Shown here: positions 18,536 to 28,220 of the stretch, piece after piece
Position numbering within the stretch: position 1 is the stretch's first letter
Layout: every line of letters starts with the position of its first letter
DNA from: Lacticaseibacillus mingshuiensis
GTDB taxonomy: Bacteria; Bacillota; Bacilli; Lactobacillales; Lactobacillaceae
Direction of reading: 5' to 3'
NCBI RefSeq assembly: GCF_016861785.1
Contig: NZ_BOLS01000006.1
Location: 89,584 to 153,583, forward strand
DNA length: 64,000 bases
Made by a program: the position numbers and the translations under genes
Notes under the pieces: generated by a model
Told to the model about the DNA's origin: nothing
The model's database searches: none
What the model saw: the letters and a program-made list of their open reading frames with translations, nothing else

Positions 18536-18965
18536 ATCCATGCCGCCGCCATATCGATTGCTGGTGCAGTAAGCTTAGGTCATGTAGGCTTAGAATTTCG
18601 GTGACCTTCCCACTCCCGAAGAAGTAGGCGTCGTTCTCAAGATGGGCCGCATACCCGGTGCTGCAAACAAAGGTGGGCTGCACGACATTTGTGTGGATGC
18701 CGGTAGAAATTATTCAGCTGTCAAAGAGCGTGACATGGCGTTGCCGCCGGGGACAGAGCAACATTTCTGGCTCGCCGAGGCGAACCGAGCGCCTTTCATC
18801 ATTGTTGGATCTTTGAGTCGCCGCCATATCGGACGCTGGTGCAGGGGGATAGATATATAGGCTTTGTAGGGTCGATGACCTTCCCTCCTCCGAAGAGTTG
18901 GGCGTCCATGTCACGTTGGGCCGCACTCTGGTCCTGCAAACGAAGGTGGGCTGCACGACAGTTTG
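18536..18965. repeat. Degenerate direct repeat (family C)
   Basis: Two units, about 18536-18692 and 18816-18964, share blocks. These include GCCGCCATATCG, GCTGGTGCAG, TAGGC, GACCTTCCC, CTCCGAAGA, GGGCCGCA and the long 3' block AAGGTGGGCTGCACGACA. I estimate about three quarters identity over 150 bases. No gene is supported on either strand. The rest of 18285-19445 shows short inverted segments and a less GC-rich part (19180-19340), but nothing I can name. Confidence 0.6.
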
Positions 18966-19451
18966 ATGAAAGACTAGTGGGAGTCCGGACTCCCATGGTG
19001 CGTGTGCTGAACGCCTGCTGTACATTCAGGTGTTCTGTTGGTGTGTTGTTTCCCCCGACCGCCCATGGAGTCGAATGAATATGCATGCAACAGTCTCCAC
19101 TTGGGGCATGCTCATTCGGACGTCGGTAAGGAGCCACCTTCCTTCCCCTTACATATAGTTAAGCGAGTGGGCGCCGGGAAATGTGATCGAGAATTTTAAA
19201 ACGTTAACGCAGCGCGGGTTCTAGCAATCGCAAAAAAGTCATGAATTGTTTACCCCGTACACAAAAATAGGCGTTCTTGGGCGCGCGCAAGTTCGAATAA
19301 ACGATGCAAATTTAATCGTTCTAAACTCAACGACGATTTCGAGTGCTACGTCATCATTTCATATCTAGGCTCGGCTCCGAAACTTTTGGGATGGTGTCAC
19401 ACCCTGTTCTGACAGCAATTTGGGCGATCGGTGCGGCACTCAACAAACAAA

Positions 19452-19483
19452 GACATCACGCCGAAAATTCTCAGCGTGATGTC
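19452..19483 (-). terminator. Terminator of kup
   Basis: On the minus strand a perfect 10-bp stem GACATCACGC/GCGTGATGTC is followed by TTTGTTTGTTG, 17 bp past the kup stop. Confidence 0.82.
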
Positions 19484-19499
19484 GCAACTGAAGCGGAAT

Positions 19500-21518
19500 T
19501 TATTTTTTCACATGCCAGATCTCATGAGTCTGGAACTGCGGGCGGTGCGCGGTGTCAATAAAGAGCGGCACCGTTTCTTCAACCACATTGCTGAACTCCA
19601 GGCCATACCAGTTGGCGGGACTGGTTGTGAAGTTTTGCAGCAACAGCCGGCCACCGATCAAGCGTTTTTGCCAACCGGGAATGTTCTCGGCGGCTTGAAG
19701 GCCCATCGATTTTTCCATAATGATGACGAACTTGAAATCGCCGGCGCGGCGCCCCTGGATCGTGGTGTACTCCGGCGTTTGTACGTCGATCGCGCCGGCG
19801 TCCATCAAATCATTGATAATGCGCCGAATGTACAGATTGACGTGCTGCGAGCAGCGGAACCCGAGGTAAAGCTGGACGGACACGACATTGCGGGTGTGCA
19901 TCATGTCGACGGTGTAGCGCATCTCATACGGCGAGCTCGTTTCGTTGACGGTGACAAACCAGTACACCTTGGCGCGCTTGGGCTGCTTATCCAAGATCGA
20001 ATACAGCGCCGTGCGCTTGAGCCGATAGTCGTCCTTGACCTTGGTCATGTAGACCAGGTTGGTGGCAAAAAGCGGCTCGCTTTGATCGGCACTGAGCGCG
20101 GTCAACTGGTCAAGATAATCAGTGAGCTTGACCGTTTCGCTTTCATCTTGGTATTTTTCACGCATCTTATTGCCGAAATACCACACGACCATCAAGGCGA
20201 GAATGAGCAGCATGATCACCAAGGTAATGTAGCCGCCATGCAGGAATTTGACCAGGCTGGCGAGTAAGAAAATACTTTCGATGACGCCGAAGAATCCGGC
20301 GATCAAGGCCGCCTCTAGCCGCGAGCGATGCAAACTGATGAATTCAAACAGCAACAGCGTCGTCATCAGCATCGTCACGGTGATCGCAAGCCCGTATGCA
20401 GCCTCCATCGCCTTTGACGTGCGGAAATACCAGACAACGCTGAGGGTGACGACACACAGGAACCAATTGACCAGCGGAATATAGATCTGGCGCTGATGCA
20501 AATTGGGATGCTTGATATTCATCCGCGGCAAGAACTTCAGCGAGATCGCCTCATGGACCAGCGTGTACGACCCGGTGATCAGCGCTTGCGACGCGATGAT
20601 CGCGGCAATCGTGGCCAGCGCGATCGCAAACGGCCGAATGCCATTGCCCATCATTTCATAAAAAGGATTGAAATTGGTCAGATCGCGGTATGCGGCATCT
20701 TGATAATGCGAGATCAGCCACGCGCCTTGGCCAAAATAATTCAGCATCAGCATCGCATACACAAACGGCCAGGTGACGTAGATATTATGTTTGCCAACGT
20801 GCCCCATGTCCGAGTACAAGGCCTCGGCCCCGGTCGTCGCAAGGAAAATACTGCCCAGCAGGAAGATCCCGACCTTGTTATCCGGACTGACCAGCACTTT
20901 GATCGCGTAGACGGGCGACAGCGCTTTGAGAATCCCCAAATGCCCGCCGAGTCGGGTGAGCCCCAAGATCCCGATAAACGCAAACCACAGCAGCATCAGC
21001 GGGCCAAACGCCTTGCCGATCAAAGAGGTCCCATAGCGCTGAATCAAAAACAGCGCCACAAGCACGACGGTGGTGATGCCCAAGATCACAAGCTGGGAGT
21101 TGCTGAAGACGAACCGGCCAAACGTCTGGCCCTTCAGCCCTTCGACGGCCGAAGTCACCGTGACCGCCGGCGTCAACGTCCCGTCAGCCAGCAGTGCGGC
21201 GCCGCCCAGCAAAGCCGGCACGGCCAGCCAGGCGCCGCGATGCCGCACCAAAGCGTACAGGGCAAAGATGCCGCCTTCCCCTTTGTTATCGGCGCGCATT
21301 GCCAAGATCACATATTTGATCGTCGTTAAAAGCATGAGCGTCCAAAAGATCAAAGAAACGGAGCCGATGATATAATCCGGCGTTAAGTTTCCTACTTTGC
21401 CGGCATCCGCCACGATCGCGTTCATGACATAAAGCGGTGAGGTCCCGATGTCGCCGTACACAATGCCCAGCGTGATCAGCATCCCCGCGATCGTCACGCG
21501 TTTTTTATTTTTAGTCAA
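19500..21518 (-). CDS. kup: KUP-type potassium uptake protein
   Basis: This transporter of about 672 residues has the N-terminal signature [14 protein letters not shown], about twelve membrane helices up to residue 460 and a cytoplasmic C-terminal domain. It imports potassium with protons. The ORF opens at an ATG 33 bases upstream, but AGGAGG is five bases before a TTG at 21518, giving the family-like start [12 protein letters not shown] prefer TTG. A hairpin lies between tagO and this gene. The neighbours are not functionally related. Confidence 0.94.
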   Translation of the reverse strand: MTKNKKRVTIAGMLITLGIVYGDIGTSPLYVMNAIVADAGKVGNLTPDYIIGSVSLIFWTLMLLTTIKYVILAMRADNKGEGGIFALYALVRHRGAWLAVPALLGGAALLADGTLTPAVTVTSAVEGLKGQTFGRFVFSNSQLVILGITTVVLVALFLIQRYGTSLIGKAFGPLMLLWFAFIGILGLTRLGGHLGILKALSPVYAIKVLVSPDNKVGIFLLGSIFLATTGAEALYSDMGHVGKHNIYVTWPFVYAMLMLNYFGQGAWLISHYQDAAYRDLTNFNPFYEMMGNGIRPFAIALATIAAIIASQALITGSYTLVHEAISLKFLPRMNIKHPNLHQRQIYIPLVNWFLCVVTLSVVWYFRTSKAMEAAYGLAITVTMLMTTLLLFEFISLHRSRLEAALIAGFFGVIESIFLLASLVKFLHGGYITLVIMLLILALMVVWYFGNKMREKYQDESETVKLTDYLDQLTALSADQSEPLFATNLVYMTKVKDDYRLKRTALYSILDKQPKRAKVYWFVTVNETSSPYEMRYTVDMMHTRNVVSVQLYLGFRCSQHVNLYIRRIINDLMDAGAIDVQTPEYTTIQGRRAGDFKFVIIMEKSMGLQAAENIPGWQKRLIGGRLLLQNFTTSPANWYGLEFSNVVEETVPLFIDTAHRPQFQTHEIWHVKK

Positions 21519-21552
21519 AATAGCCTCCTGCGTGCCTGCTGGAAAATGCAAA

Positions 21553-21581
21553 ACCGAGGTCGCGCGTTGCGCTTCCTCGGT
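21553..21581 (-). terminator. Hairpin between tagO and kup
   Basis: On the minus strand ACCGAGG pairs with CCTCGGT around a GC-rich loop and is followed by only TTTTGC. It may be a weak tagO terminator or an attenuator in the kup leader. Confidence 0.5.
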
Positions 21582-21622
21582 CTGACTAGCAGATGCTCAG
21601 TATTGTAACACCATGGACCCGG

Positions 21623-22711
21623 TCATTCTACCCGGTCGCGGGCCACTTTTTTCACAATGCGGCGAATCAGCTTGAGCAGTGGGGTGCGGTTCTGGCCGAG
21701 CAAGCCGATCGACTCGACGAACAGTTCCAACCCGATCACCACAAACACCGTCAACATCACCGTTCCCCAGAACGTGCTCAGCGGATATAGCAGCGAGATC
21801 AAGGAGAAGATCAGTGCGATGCCGTAGATCACCAGCACGGTCTGGCGGTGCGTCAGGCCCATTTGCATCAGGCGGTGATGCAAGTGGTGCTTGTCCGCCT
21901 GTGAGATCGGCACGTTGTTGAGCCGCCGCCGGATCATCGCGTACACGGTGTCGGTGATCGGCACGCCTAAGATCACGACCGGAATGATCAGGGTGATGAA
22001 CGTCACATTTTTCAACCCTTGCAGCGACAGGACGCTGAGCATAAAGCCGATATACAGCGCCCCGGTGTCGCCGAGGAAGATCTTCGCCGGGTGAAAATTA
22101 TAAGGTAAAAAGCCGACCAGCGCCGCGCCCAACGTGAAGATCATGATCGGCGTGCCGACTTCGGCCACCGACAGGAAGAAAAAGCCGATGATGCCCATCG
22201 TGAACAGCGCAATGATCGAGACGCCGGTGGCCAACCCATCCAGCCCGTCGATCAGGTTGACGGCATTGGTGATGGCAAGAATCCACAGCAGGGTCACAGG
22301 CAGGCTGAGCCAGCCAAGATTCCACGTCCAGCCCAGCACATGCACATCGGTCATCCGGGCACCGACGAGAAAATACGCGATCAGCGCCGCCAACGTTTGG
22401 CCAAACAATTTTTGCCGAGGCGTCAGCTCTTTCACATCATCGATCATGCCGGTGATGATGATGACGGCCTGGGCCAAAAACAGCGAGAAGAGAAAATGGG
22501 TGTCGAACTGCGGCCTAAGCAACACGAACGTCGCAAAGTTGAAGGCCAAAAAGATCGCCAGGCCCCCCATTGTGGGCATTGGCGTCTTATTGACGCGGCG
22601 CGCGTTTGGCTTGTCGATCGCCCCGACGATGAAGGCCAGCCCGCGCACGAATGGCGTGATCAATGCTGTGATCAGCATCGTCGCAAAAAAACTGACTATG
22701 ATGCGAAACAA
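21623..22711 (-). CDS. tagO: UDP-GlcNAc:undecaprenyl-phosphate GlcNAc-1-phosphate transferase
   Basis: This multi-pass protein of about 362 residues belongs to the WecA/TagO/MraY family. It transfers GlcNAc-1-phosphate to undecaprenyl phosphate, the first step of wall teichoic acid or wall polysaccharide synthesis. Visible motifs are MIDDVKEL, the catalytic NLIDGLDGLA, FLGDTGAL, and the C-terminal HHLHHRLMQMG loop. The frame has an ATG at 22729, but GGAGG sits nine bases before a TTG at 22711, which I consider likelier. Confidence 0.93.
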   Translation of the reverse strand: MFRIIVSFFATMLITALITPFVRGLAFIVGAIDKPNARRVNKTPMPTMGGLAIFLAFNFATFVLLRPQFDTHFLFSLFLAQAVIIITGMIDDVKELTPRQKLFGQTLAALIAYFLVGARMTDVHVLGWTWNLGWLSLPVTLLWILAITNAVNLIDGLDGLATGVSIIALFTMGIIGFFFLSVAEVGTPIMIFTLGAALVGFLPYNFHPAKIFLGDTGALYIGFMLSVLSLQGLKNVTFITLIIPVVILGVPITDTVYAMIRRRLNNVPISQADKHHLHHRLMQMGLTHRQTVLVIYGIALIFSLISLLYPLSTFWGTVMLTVFVVIGLELFVESIGLLGQNRTPLLKLIRRIVKKVARDRVE

Positions 22712-22824
22712 GTCGCCGTCCCTCCCCATTTCATAATTGAATTCATTATACTACGCCACGTTGCGCGTGTGGACAGCACCTGGCGATTGAAAGGTATTTG
22801 AAAGAAAGCGCACAAGAAAAGCGA

Positions 22825-23003
22825 GTGGGCCAAATGTCGCTCTTGGGTCCGACAGGTAAGTGTGCCAAGCGCCAGGTCCGTTCTTTGGACCAGGTGATTG
22901 GCGCCTTAGCTGCTCGGACCCGGACATTTGGCCCACGACACTGCTGTAACATTAGTGCACCAAAAAGGACCCGGGACAAAATTTTTGTTTTGTCCCAGGT
23001 CCC
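22825..23003 (+). repeat. Family B structured element, copy 1
   Basis: The ends GTGGGCCAAATGTC and GACATTTGGCCCAC pair perfectly. Inside are GGGTCCGA with TCGGACCC, then an arm containing GGTCC/GGACC. After a conserved ACGACACTGC segment comes a hairpin built on GGGACAAAA and TTTTGTCCC (22967-23003). Read on the minus strand that hairpin ends in TTTTTGG and probably terminates rny, which stops 10 bp away. It fills the space between rny and tagO. Confidence 0.8.
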
Positions 23004-23012
23004 ATCCCTACT

Positions 23013-24584
23013 TTACTTGGCGTATTCCACCGTGCGGGTCTCGCGAATGACCGTGACCTTGATGTGGCCGGGATACTCCAATTCTTTTTCGATCTGATTG
23101 CGAATGTCGCGCGCAAGGACCACGCTTTGTTCGTCGGAAAGCTGCTCCGGCTTGACGATGACTCGCACCTCGCGACCCGCTTGAATCGCGAAGCTGTGAT
23201 CGACGCCGGCAAAGCCATTGGCGATCGACTCGAGTTTTTCCAGCCGGTGCAGATAATTTTCAAGCGACTCGGACCGCGCACCGGGGCGTGCAGCCGAGAT
23301 CGCATCGGCGGCGGCGACCAAGACCGCAATGACGCTGGTCGCCGGGGTGTCGCCGTGATGCGAGGCGATCGTGTTGATCACCACTTGTGGTTCTTTGTAC
23401 TTTGTTGCTAACTCGACCCCGATCTCGACGTGGGAGCCGTCGACCTCGTGATCGAGTGCTTTGCCGATATCATGCAATAACCCTGCACGTTTTGCCATTG
23501 TCACATCTTCGCCGAGCTCTGCCGCCATCACACCAGCTAATTTGGCGACCTGAATCGAGTGATCCAGGACATTTTGCCCATAACTGGTGCGGAAATGCAG
23601 GCGGCCCAGAATCTTGATCAGATCGGGATGCATGTTATGAATCCCGATGTCAAAAATCGCCTGTTCGCCGATCTCACGGATGCGGTCATCCATTTCCTTG
23701 CGCGCCTTATCGACCATTTCTTCGATGCGCGCTGGGTGGATTCGACCGTCCTGTATCAATTTTTCAAGTGCCATGCGCGCGATCTCACGCCTGATCGGGT
23801 CAAAGCCCGAAAGCACGACCGCCTCTGGGGTGTCGTCGATGATCAGATCGATACCCGTCAGCGTCTCTAAAGTACGAATGTTGCGGCCCTCACGCCCGAT
23901 GATACGGCCTTTCATATCATCGCTTGGCAAATTGACCACCGTCACGGTCGTTTCCGCAACAATGTCAGATGCACTGCGCTGAATCGCGTCTGCGATCAAC
24001 GTTTTGGCTTGGCGGTCCGCTGTCTCCTTAGCTTCTTCTTCACTCTCTTTGATCAGCATTGCCCGCTCATGCGCAAGCTCCGCCTTCGTGTCCGTTAAGA
24101 TCTGGTCTCGTGCCTGGTCTTTAGTCAGGCTAGCAATTTTTTCAAGAGTCTCTTTTTGCTGGGCGACCACAGTTGAGATGCTTTGCTCCCGCTCATCCAA
24201 CTGCTGCTGCCGCTGATTCAAGGTCGTTTCGCGATCCGACAAACTCTGCTCTTTACGATCAAGCGTGTCGTCGCGCCGATCCAAGGTCTCTTCCCGCTGC
24301 AACTGCCGGTGCTCACTTTGTTGCACCTCACTGCGGCGACCCTTCAATTCATCTTCAACTTGGCTCCGGTAGCGATGGGCTTCGTCCTTCGCTTCGACCA
24401 GCGTCTCTTTTTTAAGGGACGCGGCCTTATCCTTTGCCGCCTCAATGATCCCTGCCGCCGATTCGGTGGCCTGGTTCAAATTGTTTTTGTGGACCCGCTT
24501 TTGATACGCGATGCCGACCAATAATCCGACCGCTACTGCGATGACTGCAACGAGGATCATTGAGACCAGTGTGCCTGAACTCAT
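23013..24584 (-). CDS. rny: Ribonuclease Y
   Basis: This 523-residue membrane-anchored endoribonuclease initiates mRNA decay. It has an N-terminal helix (about 7-25), a long coiled coil rich in E, K, Q and R (about 30-200), a KH domain ([15 protein letters not shown]) and an HD domain with [15 protein letters not shown] precedes the ATG by seven bases. It has its own consensus promoter and ends at the family B hairpin, so it appears monocistronic. Confidence 0.96.
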   Translation of the reverse strand: MSSGTLVSMILVAVIAVAVGLLVGIAYQKRVHKNNLNQATESAAGIIEAAKDKAASLKKETLVEAKDEAHRYRSQVEDELKGRRSEVQQSEHRQLQREETLDRRDDTLDRKEQSLSDRETTLNQRQQQLDEREQSISTVVAQQKETLEKIASLTKDQARDQILTDTKAELAHERAMLIKESEEEAKETADRQAKTLIADAIQRSASDIVAETTVTVVNLPSDDMKGRIIGREGRNIRTLETLTGIDLIIDDTPEAVVLSGFDPIRREIARMALEKLIQDGRIHPARIEEMVDKARKEMDDRIREIGEQAIFDIGIHNMHPDLIKILGRLHFRTSYGQNVLDHSIQVAKLAGVMAAELGEDVTMAKRAGLLHDIGKALDHEVDGSHVEIGVELATKYKEPQVVINTIASHHGDTPATSVIAVLVAAADAISAARPGARSESLENYLHRLEKLESIANGFAGVDHSFAIQAGREVRVIVKPEQLSDEQSVVLARDIRNQIEKELEYPGHIKVTVIRETRTVEYAK

Positions 24585-24671
24585 CTTTTCACCTCCGCAT
24601 CATCTAAGCGATTCGATCAAAATGATCAAAGCATTCAGAAATGCTGTATTCTTAAATTATCATACCAATCG

Positions 24672-24700
24672 ATTGTAACGGTTCACTGAACAAGTGTCAA
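24672..24700 (-). promoter_or_regulatory. rny promoter with spacer palindrome
   Basis: On the minus strand TTGACA (24700-24695), a 17-base spacer, and TACAAT (24677-24672). The spacer contains an 11-base palindrome GTTCA-G-TGAAC, which could be an operator. Confidence 0.82.
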
Positions 24701-24885
24701 CCAACGCCGGCGTAGCGGCATCTTCGTCGGCCCGCTATGCGAAAAAGCAGAGAGCGGACGAGCGGTATTTGCGTTAAAGCGGTTCTGCGCCGGTGTCTGC
24801 AACCAAGTCAGCCGACCCACCCGAGGGGGCGATGCCCGACGCTGAGGGGCGATCTTCTCGTCGCATTTCGCCCTAGTTCGTACAA

Positions 24886-24934
24886 AAAAAGAGGCAAGAA
24901 GCCGACCACAATGGCCGTTTCTCGTCTCTTTTAA
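24886..24934 (-). terminator. Probable terminator of recA
   Basis: On the minus strand an interrupted stem AAAAGAG...CTCTTTT is followed by further T. The stretch 24701-24885 between it and the rny promoter shows nothing I recognise. Confidence 0.6.
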
Positions 24935-24959
24935 CGTCCGCAAGAATCACGGGTGATCG

Positions 24960-26045
24960 TTATTTTTTCGCCTTATCGTCTGGCAAAATATCGATCTCTT
25001 CGCTCTTTTTAGCCTTCTCCTCCGGGGTGCCTTCTTCGGCCTCCTCGTTGGTCTCATCCATGTTGTAAGCCGCACGCACCTTTTCACGCAGCTCGGCCTT
25101 CATCTCTGGATGATCATCCATGTACTTCTTGGCGTTCTCACGACCTTGGCCGATGCGCTCGCCACTGTAGGAATACCAGGAGCCAGCCTTTTCGACCAGA
25201 TCCTTCTCGGCGGCCATGTCGATCAACTCACCGGTCTGAGAGATCCCCTTGCCGTACATGATATCGACTTCAGCGACCTTGAATGGCGGCGCGACCTTGT
25301 TCTTGACCACCTTGATCTTGGTCCGGTTCCCGATCACATTGGTGCCATCCTTGATCTGCTCAGCACGCCGGACTTCCAGGCGAATCGTGGCGTAAAACTT
25401 CAGCGCCCGGCCGCCTGGGGTCGTTTCCGGATTACCGAACATGATGCCGACTTTTTCACGAATCTGGTTGATAAAGATCGCGATGGTCTTTGTCTTGTTG
25501 ATCGAACCGGACAGCTTCCGCAGCGCTTGGGACATCAGACGGGCTTGCAGGCCAACATGGGCGTCACCCATTTCGCCTTCAATTTCCGCCCGCGGCACCA
25601 GCGCCGCCACGGAATCGACAACAACAATGTCCACAGCGCCTGAAGAGACCAACGCATCCGCGATCTCGAGGCCCTGTTCACCAGTGTCCGGCTGCGACAA
25701 CAGCAGTTCATCAATGTTGACGCCAAGGGAAACGGCATATTTCGGATCCATCGCATTTTCCGCGTCGATATAAGCGGCAGTGCCGCCCTCTTTTTGAACC
25801 TCTGCCACCGCGTGCAGCGCAATGGTGGTCTTCCCTGAACTTTCCGGGCCGTAGACCTCAATAATGCGGCCACGCGGATACCCACCGACCCCAAGTGCCT
25901 CATCCAAGGCCAGCGAACCGCTGGAAATGGTCGAGATCCGGGTATCGATCTTGTCGCCCATGCGCATGATAGAGCCTTTGCCAAAATTCTTTTCGATCTT
26001 CTTTAATGCAGCGTCGAGCGCCGCTTTGCGTTCATCTTGAGCCAC
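24960..26045 (-). CDS. recA: RecA recombinase
   Basis: This 361-residue DNA strand-exchange ATPase has Walker [10 protein letters not shown], the conserved core [22 protein letters not shown] and an acidic, lysine-rich tail ending DDKAKK. It repairs breaks and activates LexA cleavage in the SOS response. The frame is open upstream, but the GTG at 26045 lies about seven bases after AGGAGG and gives the family start [10 protein letters not shown] LexA-type box and a palindrome are upstream. cinA precedes it, as in many Firmicutes. Confidence 0.98.
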   Translation of the reverse strand: MAQDERKAALDAALKKIEKNFGKGSIMRMGDKIDTRISTISSGSLALDEALGVGGYPRGRIIEVYGPESSGKTTIALHAVAEVQKEGGTAAYIDAENAMDPKYAVSLGVNIDELLLSQPDTGEQGLEIADALVSSGAVDIVVVDSVAALVPRAEIEGEMGDAHVGLQARLMSQALRKLSGSINKTKTIAIFINQIREKVGIMFGNPETTPGGRALKFYATIRLEVRRAEQIKDGTNVIGNRTKIKVVKNKVAPPFKVAEVDIMYGKGISQTGELIDMAAEKDLVEKAGSWYSYSGERIGQGRENAKKYMDDHPEMKAELREKVRAAYNMDETNEEAEEGTPEEKAKKSEEIDILPDDKAKK

Positions 26046-26057
26046 GAGTCGTCCTCC

Positions 26058-26075
26058 TTTGCGCGATCGCGCAAA
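26058..26075. repeat. 18-bp perfect palindrome at the recA ribosome site
   Basis: TTTGCGCGATCGCGCAAA is perfectly self-complementary. Its minus-strand end AAA runs directly into GGAGG of the recA ribosome site. It would lie in the recA leader, downstream of the proposed promoter. Confidence 0.8.
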
Positions 26076-26087
26076 ACCTTTACTTCT

Positions 26088-26137
26088 ATGATACAAGTCA
26101 GCCGCTGGGAAGGCAAGAAAAACCGAACAGGCGTTCT
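26088..26137 (-). promoter_or_regulatory. recA promoter and LexA-type SOS box
   Basis: A 14-base site at 26124-26137 reads CGAAC-AGGC-GTTCT, nine of ten bases of the Gram-positive LexA consensus CGAAC-N4-GTTCG. Eight bases farther on the minus strand is TTGCCT (26116-26111), then a 17-base spacer and TATCAT (26093-26088). Confidence 0.72.
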
Positions 26138-26141
26138 CTGT

Positions 26142-27386
26142 TTATTGTGGCTGAATGGCGCGCAGGGCTGCAAACATGGCGGCTTTGACTGCCCGGTCAC
26201 GGACATCATTGCGGGCGCCTGGAAAATGGTACAGCGTCGCCTGCGTCTTTTCCCCGCGCTTGGCCAGCCCGATCCACACCGTGCCCGCATCCACGCCATC
26301 ATCTGGACCTGGGCCTGCAACGCCGGTCATGCTGACGGCAAGATCCGCGTCCACTTTGTCCCGGGCTGCTTCAGCCATCGCCACAGCCGTCGCCTCACTC
26401 ACGGCGCCGTCGCGGTCGATTATCGCCTCATCCAGGCCCAACAGCGTGGCCTTGGTGTGGTTGGAGTAGGTGACAAAGCCGCCTTTGAACCAGGTGGAAA
26501 TGCCGGGAATATCTGCCAGCGCCGCCTGAAACGCGCCTGCGGTCAAACTTTCCGCGGCCGTGATGGTCACGTGCGCGTTGGCTAGCGCATTGGCCAATTC
26601 CTGCGCCAGGCTGTTGTCGTCGCCATAGCCATAGAAATACTGGCCTTCCCGAGCCAAGATCTCCTGTTCAATTGGGGCGATCAGCGCGTCTGCCGCCGCT
26701 TCATCCGCCGCCTTGGCCGTCAGCCGCAATGTCACTTCATGTTCCTTGATATAGCTGGCGATCGTGGGCTCACTTTGCGCGTCGATCAGATCCGCCAGGT
26801 CGGTAGTCAAAAGCGATTCGCCGATGCCGTAAAAACGCAGGACCTTGCTTTTCAGGACCTGCTGCGCCCCGCGATGTGTTAACAAATACGGGGTGAGCTG
26901 CTCTTCGACCATCACCGTGAATTCACGCGGCGGACCAGGCAGCAGGACATAGGTCGCTTTGGGGGTCTCGCTGATCGCGCCCACCGCCAACCCGACACGA
27001 TTGGCCAGTGGCTGGGCGTCAAACGGCAAGGCTGCCTGGACGCGGTCATTGGCCGTGAGTGGGGTCTGCCGCTGCTGGGCAAACGCCAGCAGTTTCTCGA
27101 TCGCCTGGAAGTTCGTCACCAGCGGCTTGCCGATATGCTGGGCCAGCACCTGCTTCGTGATATCGTCGGCAGTCGGGCCGAGCCCGCCGATCAAGATCAC
27201 GAGATCTGCGCGCCCCTCTGCCAGCGTCAGCGCCGCATCCAGGCGTTCGCCATTGTCTCCGACCACTTGCTGTTGCTCCGCGTCAATGCCAAGCAGGGCG
27301 AGCTGCCGGGCCAAGAAGGACGCATTGGTGTTGACGATCTGACCGAGCAAGATCTCGGTGCCGACCGCAATGATTTCTGCTTTCAT
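26142..27386 (-). CDS. cinA: CinA competence/damage-inducible protein
   Basis: This two-domain protein has 414 residues. The N-terminal half (about 1-170) is a molybdopterin-binding-like fold (EIIAVGTEILLGQI, LIGGLGPTADD). The C-terminal CinA domain (about 255-414, TAAESLTAGAFQAAL, SMTGVAGPGPDD) is the nicotinamide mononucleotide deamidase type. The start MKAEIIAVGTE is chosen over an upstream in-frame Met that lies in repeat B. In streptococci cinA is co-transcribed with recA during competence; the same order is seen here. Confidence 0.94.
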   Translation of the reverse strand: MKAEIIAVGTEILLGQIVNTNASFLARQLALLGIDAEQQQVVGDNGERLDAALTLAEGRADLVILIGGLGPTADDITKQVLAQHIGKPLVTNFQAIEKLLAFAQQRQTPLTANDRVQAALPFDAQPLANRVGLAVGAISETPKATYVLLPGPPREFTVMVEEQLTPYLLTHRGAQQVLKSKVLRFYGIGESLLTTDLADLIDAQSEPTIASYIKEHEVTLRLTAKAADEAAADALIAPIEQEILAREGQYFYGYGDDNSLAQELANALANAHVTITAAESLTAGAFQAALADIPGISTWFKGGFVTYSNHTKATLLGLDEAIIDRDGAVSEATAVAMAEAARDKVDADLAVSMTGVAGPGPDDGVDAGTVWIGLAKRGEKTQATLYHFPGARNDVRDRAVKAAMFAALRAIQPQ

Positions 27387-27447
27387 CTTGCCACCCCATC
27401 TTATAGATTCGCAATTCCGCTTCAGTTTACCACTGGAATCAAAATAA

Positions 27448-27624
27448 GTGGGACAAATGTCGGGCTTGGGTCCAACGGGTAAGTGTTTCACTCACCAGGT
27501 CCGAAGTTTGGACCAGGCGAGTGAGCGCTTAGCTGCTCGGACCCGGACATTTGGCCCACGACAATGCAGTCACATCGTGCAACATAAAGGAGCTGGGACA
27601 AAACAAACGTTTTGTCCCAGCCCC
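27448..27624 (+). repeat. Family B structured element, copy 2
   Basis: It has the same order of stems as copy 1. The internal arm reads CACTC...GAGTG where copies 1 and 3 read CCAA...TTGG, so both sides have changed together. The 3' hairpin (about 27589-27624) is built on GGGACAAAA/TTTTGTCCC. It lies between the pgsA stop and the cinA start. As a pgsA terminator it has only a short T tract on the minus strand. Confidence 0.8.
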
Positions 27625-27635
27625 TTTGAGTTCGC

Positions 27636-28217
27636 TTAATTGAATGAATCGCTGAAGACGCCGCGGTTTTTGTAAAAATAATCCACACCGGAATAAATTG
27701 TGAAGATCACCGCCAGATAGAAAAGCACCTGGCCGATCGGGAACCCGATGGCCCCAAAACCGATATTGTTCAGCATCAAGAAGATGATCGCAAAATCCTG
27801 CGTCGCCGTCTTGATCTTCCCCGGCCAAGCCGCGGCCAACACTTCGCCTTCATTTGAAAGTAACAGCCGCAAACCGGTCACGGCCAGCTCCCGCCACAAA
27901 ATGATGGCAGTCGCCCAAGCCGGAATGACGCCGCTGGCTGTCAAAAAGATGAACGCGGTCATCACCAGCAGCTTGTCCGCCAAAGGATCCGCAAACTTGC
28001 CAAAATTGGTGACGAGGTGCTGGCTGCGGGCGATCTTGCCATCCGCAAAATCCGTTAGCGAGGCGCAAATGAAGATGATCGTCGCCACGAGCCAGGCGAT
28101 GCCGATCTTGGTACCGAGCAACGTGACACTCCCAGCCGGCCAGCCAAGAGCCAAGAGAATTGTAAAAACAGGGATTAGAATGATGCGCAACATGGTTAAT
28201 TTATTTGGCAGATTCAT
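27636..28217 (-). CDS. pgsA: Phosphatidylglycerophosphate synthase
   Basis: This membrane enzyme of 193 residues joins CDP-diacylglycerol and glycerol-3-phosphate, the committed step to phosphatidylglycerol. The CDP-alcohol phosphotransferase motif is complete: DFADGKIARSQ followed by GKFADPLADK. It starts four bases after the rodZ-like stop and is the last gene of a long operon from ftsK. Confidence 0.95.
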   Translation of the reverse strand: MNLPNKLTMLRIILIPVFTILLALGWPAGSVTLLGTKIGIAWLVATIIFICASLTDFADGKIARSQHLVTNFGKFADPLADKLLVMTAFIFLTASGVIPAWATAIILWRELAVTGLRLLLSNEGEVLAAAWPGKIKTATQDFAIIFLMLNNIGFGAIGFPIGQVLFYLAVIFTIYSGVDYFYKNRGVFSDSFN

Positions 28218-28220
28218 CGC

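Noticed and set aside
18231..18683. Minus-strand ORF of 150 codons in the gene-free region
   Set aside because: It runs into the yigZ 3' end, crosses that terminator, has no ribosome site and consists largely of family C repeat.
18714..19137. Two overlapping minus-strand ORFs
   Set aside because: Both derive from the same degenerate repeat and show low-complexity, unlikely protein composition without ribosome sites.
19500..21622. c-di-AMP riboswitch upstream of kup
   Set aside because: The gap between tagO and the kup ribosome site is under 100 bases and holds one hairpin, too short for the ydaO-type fold.
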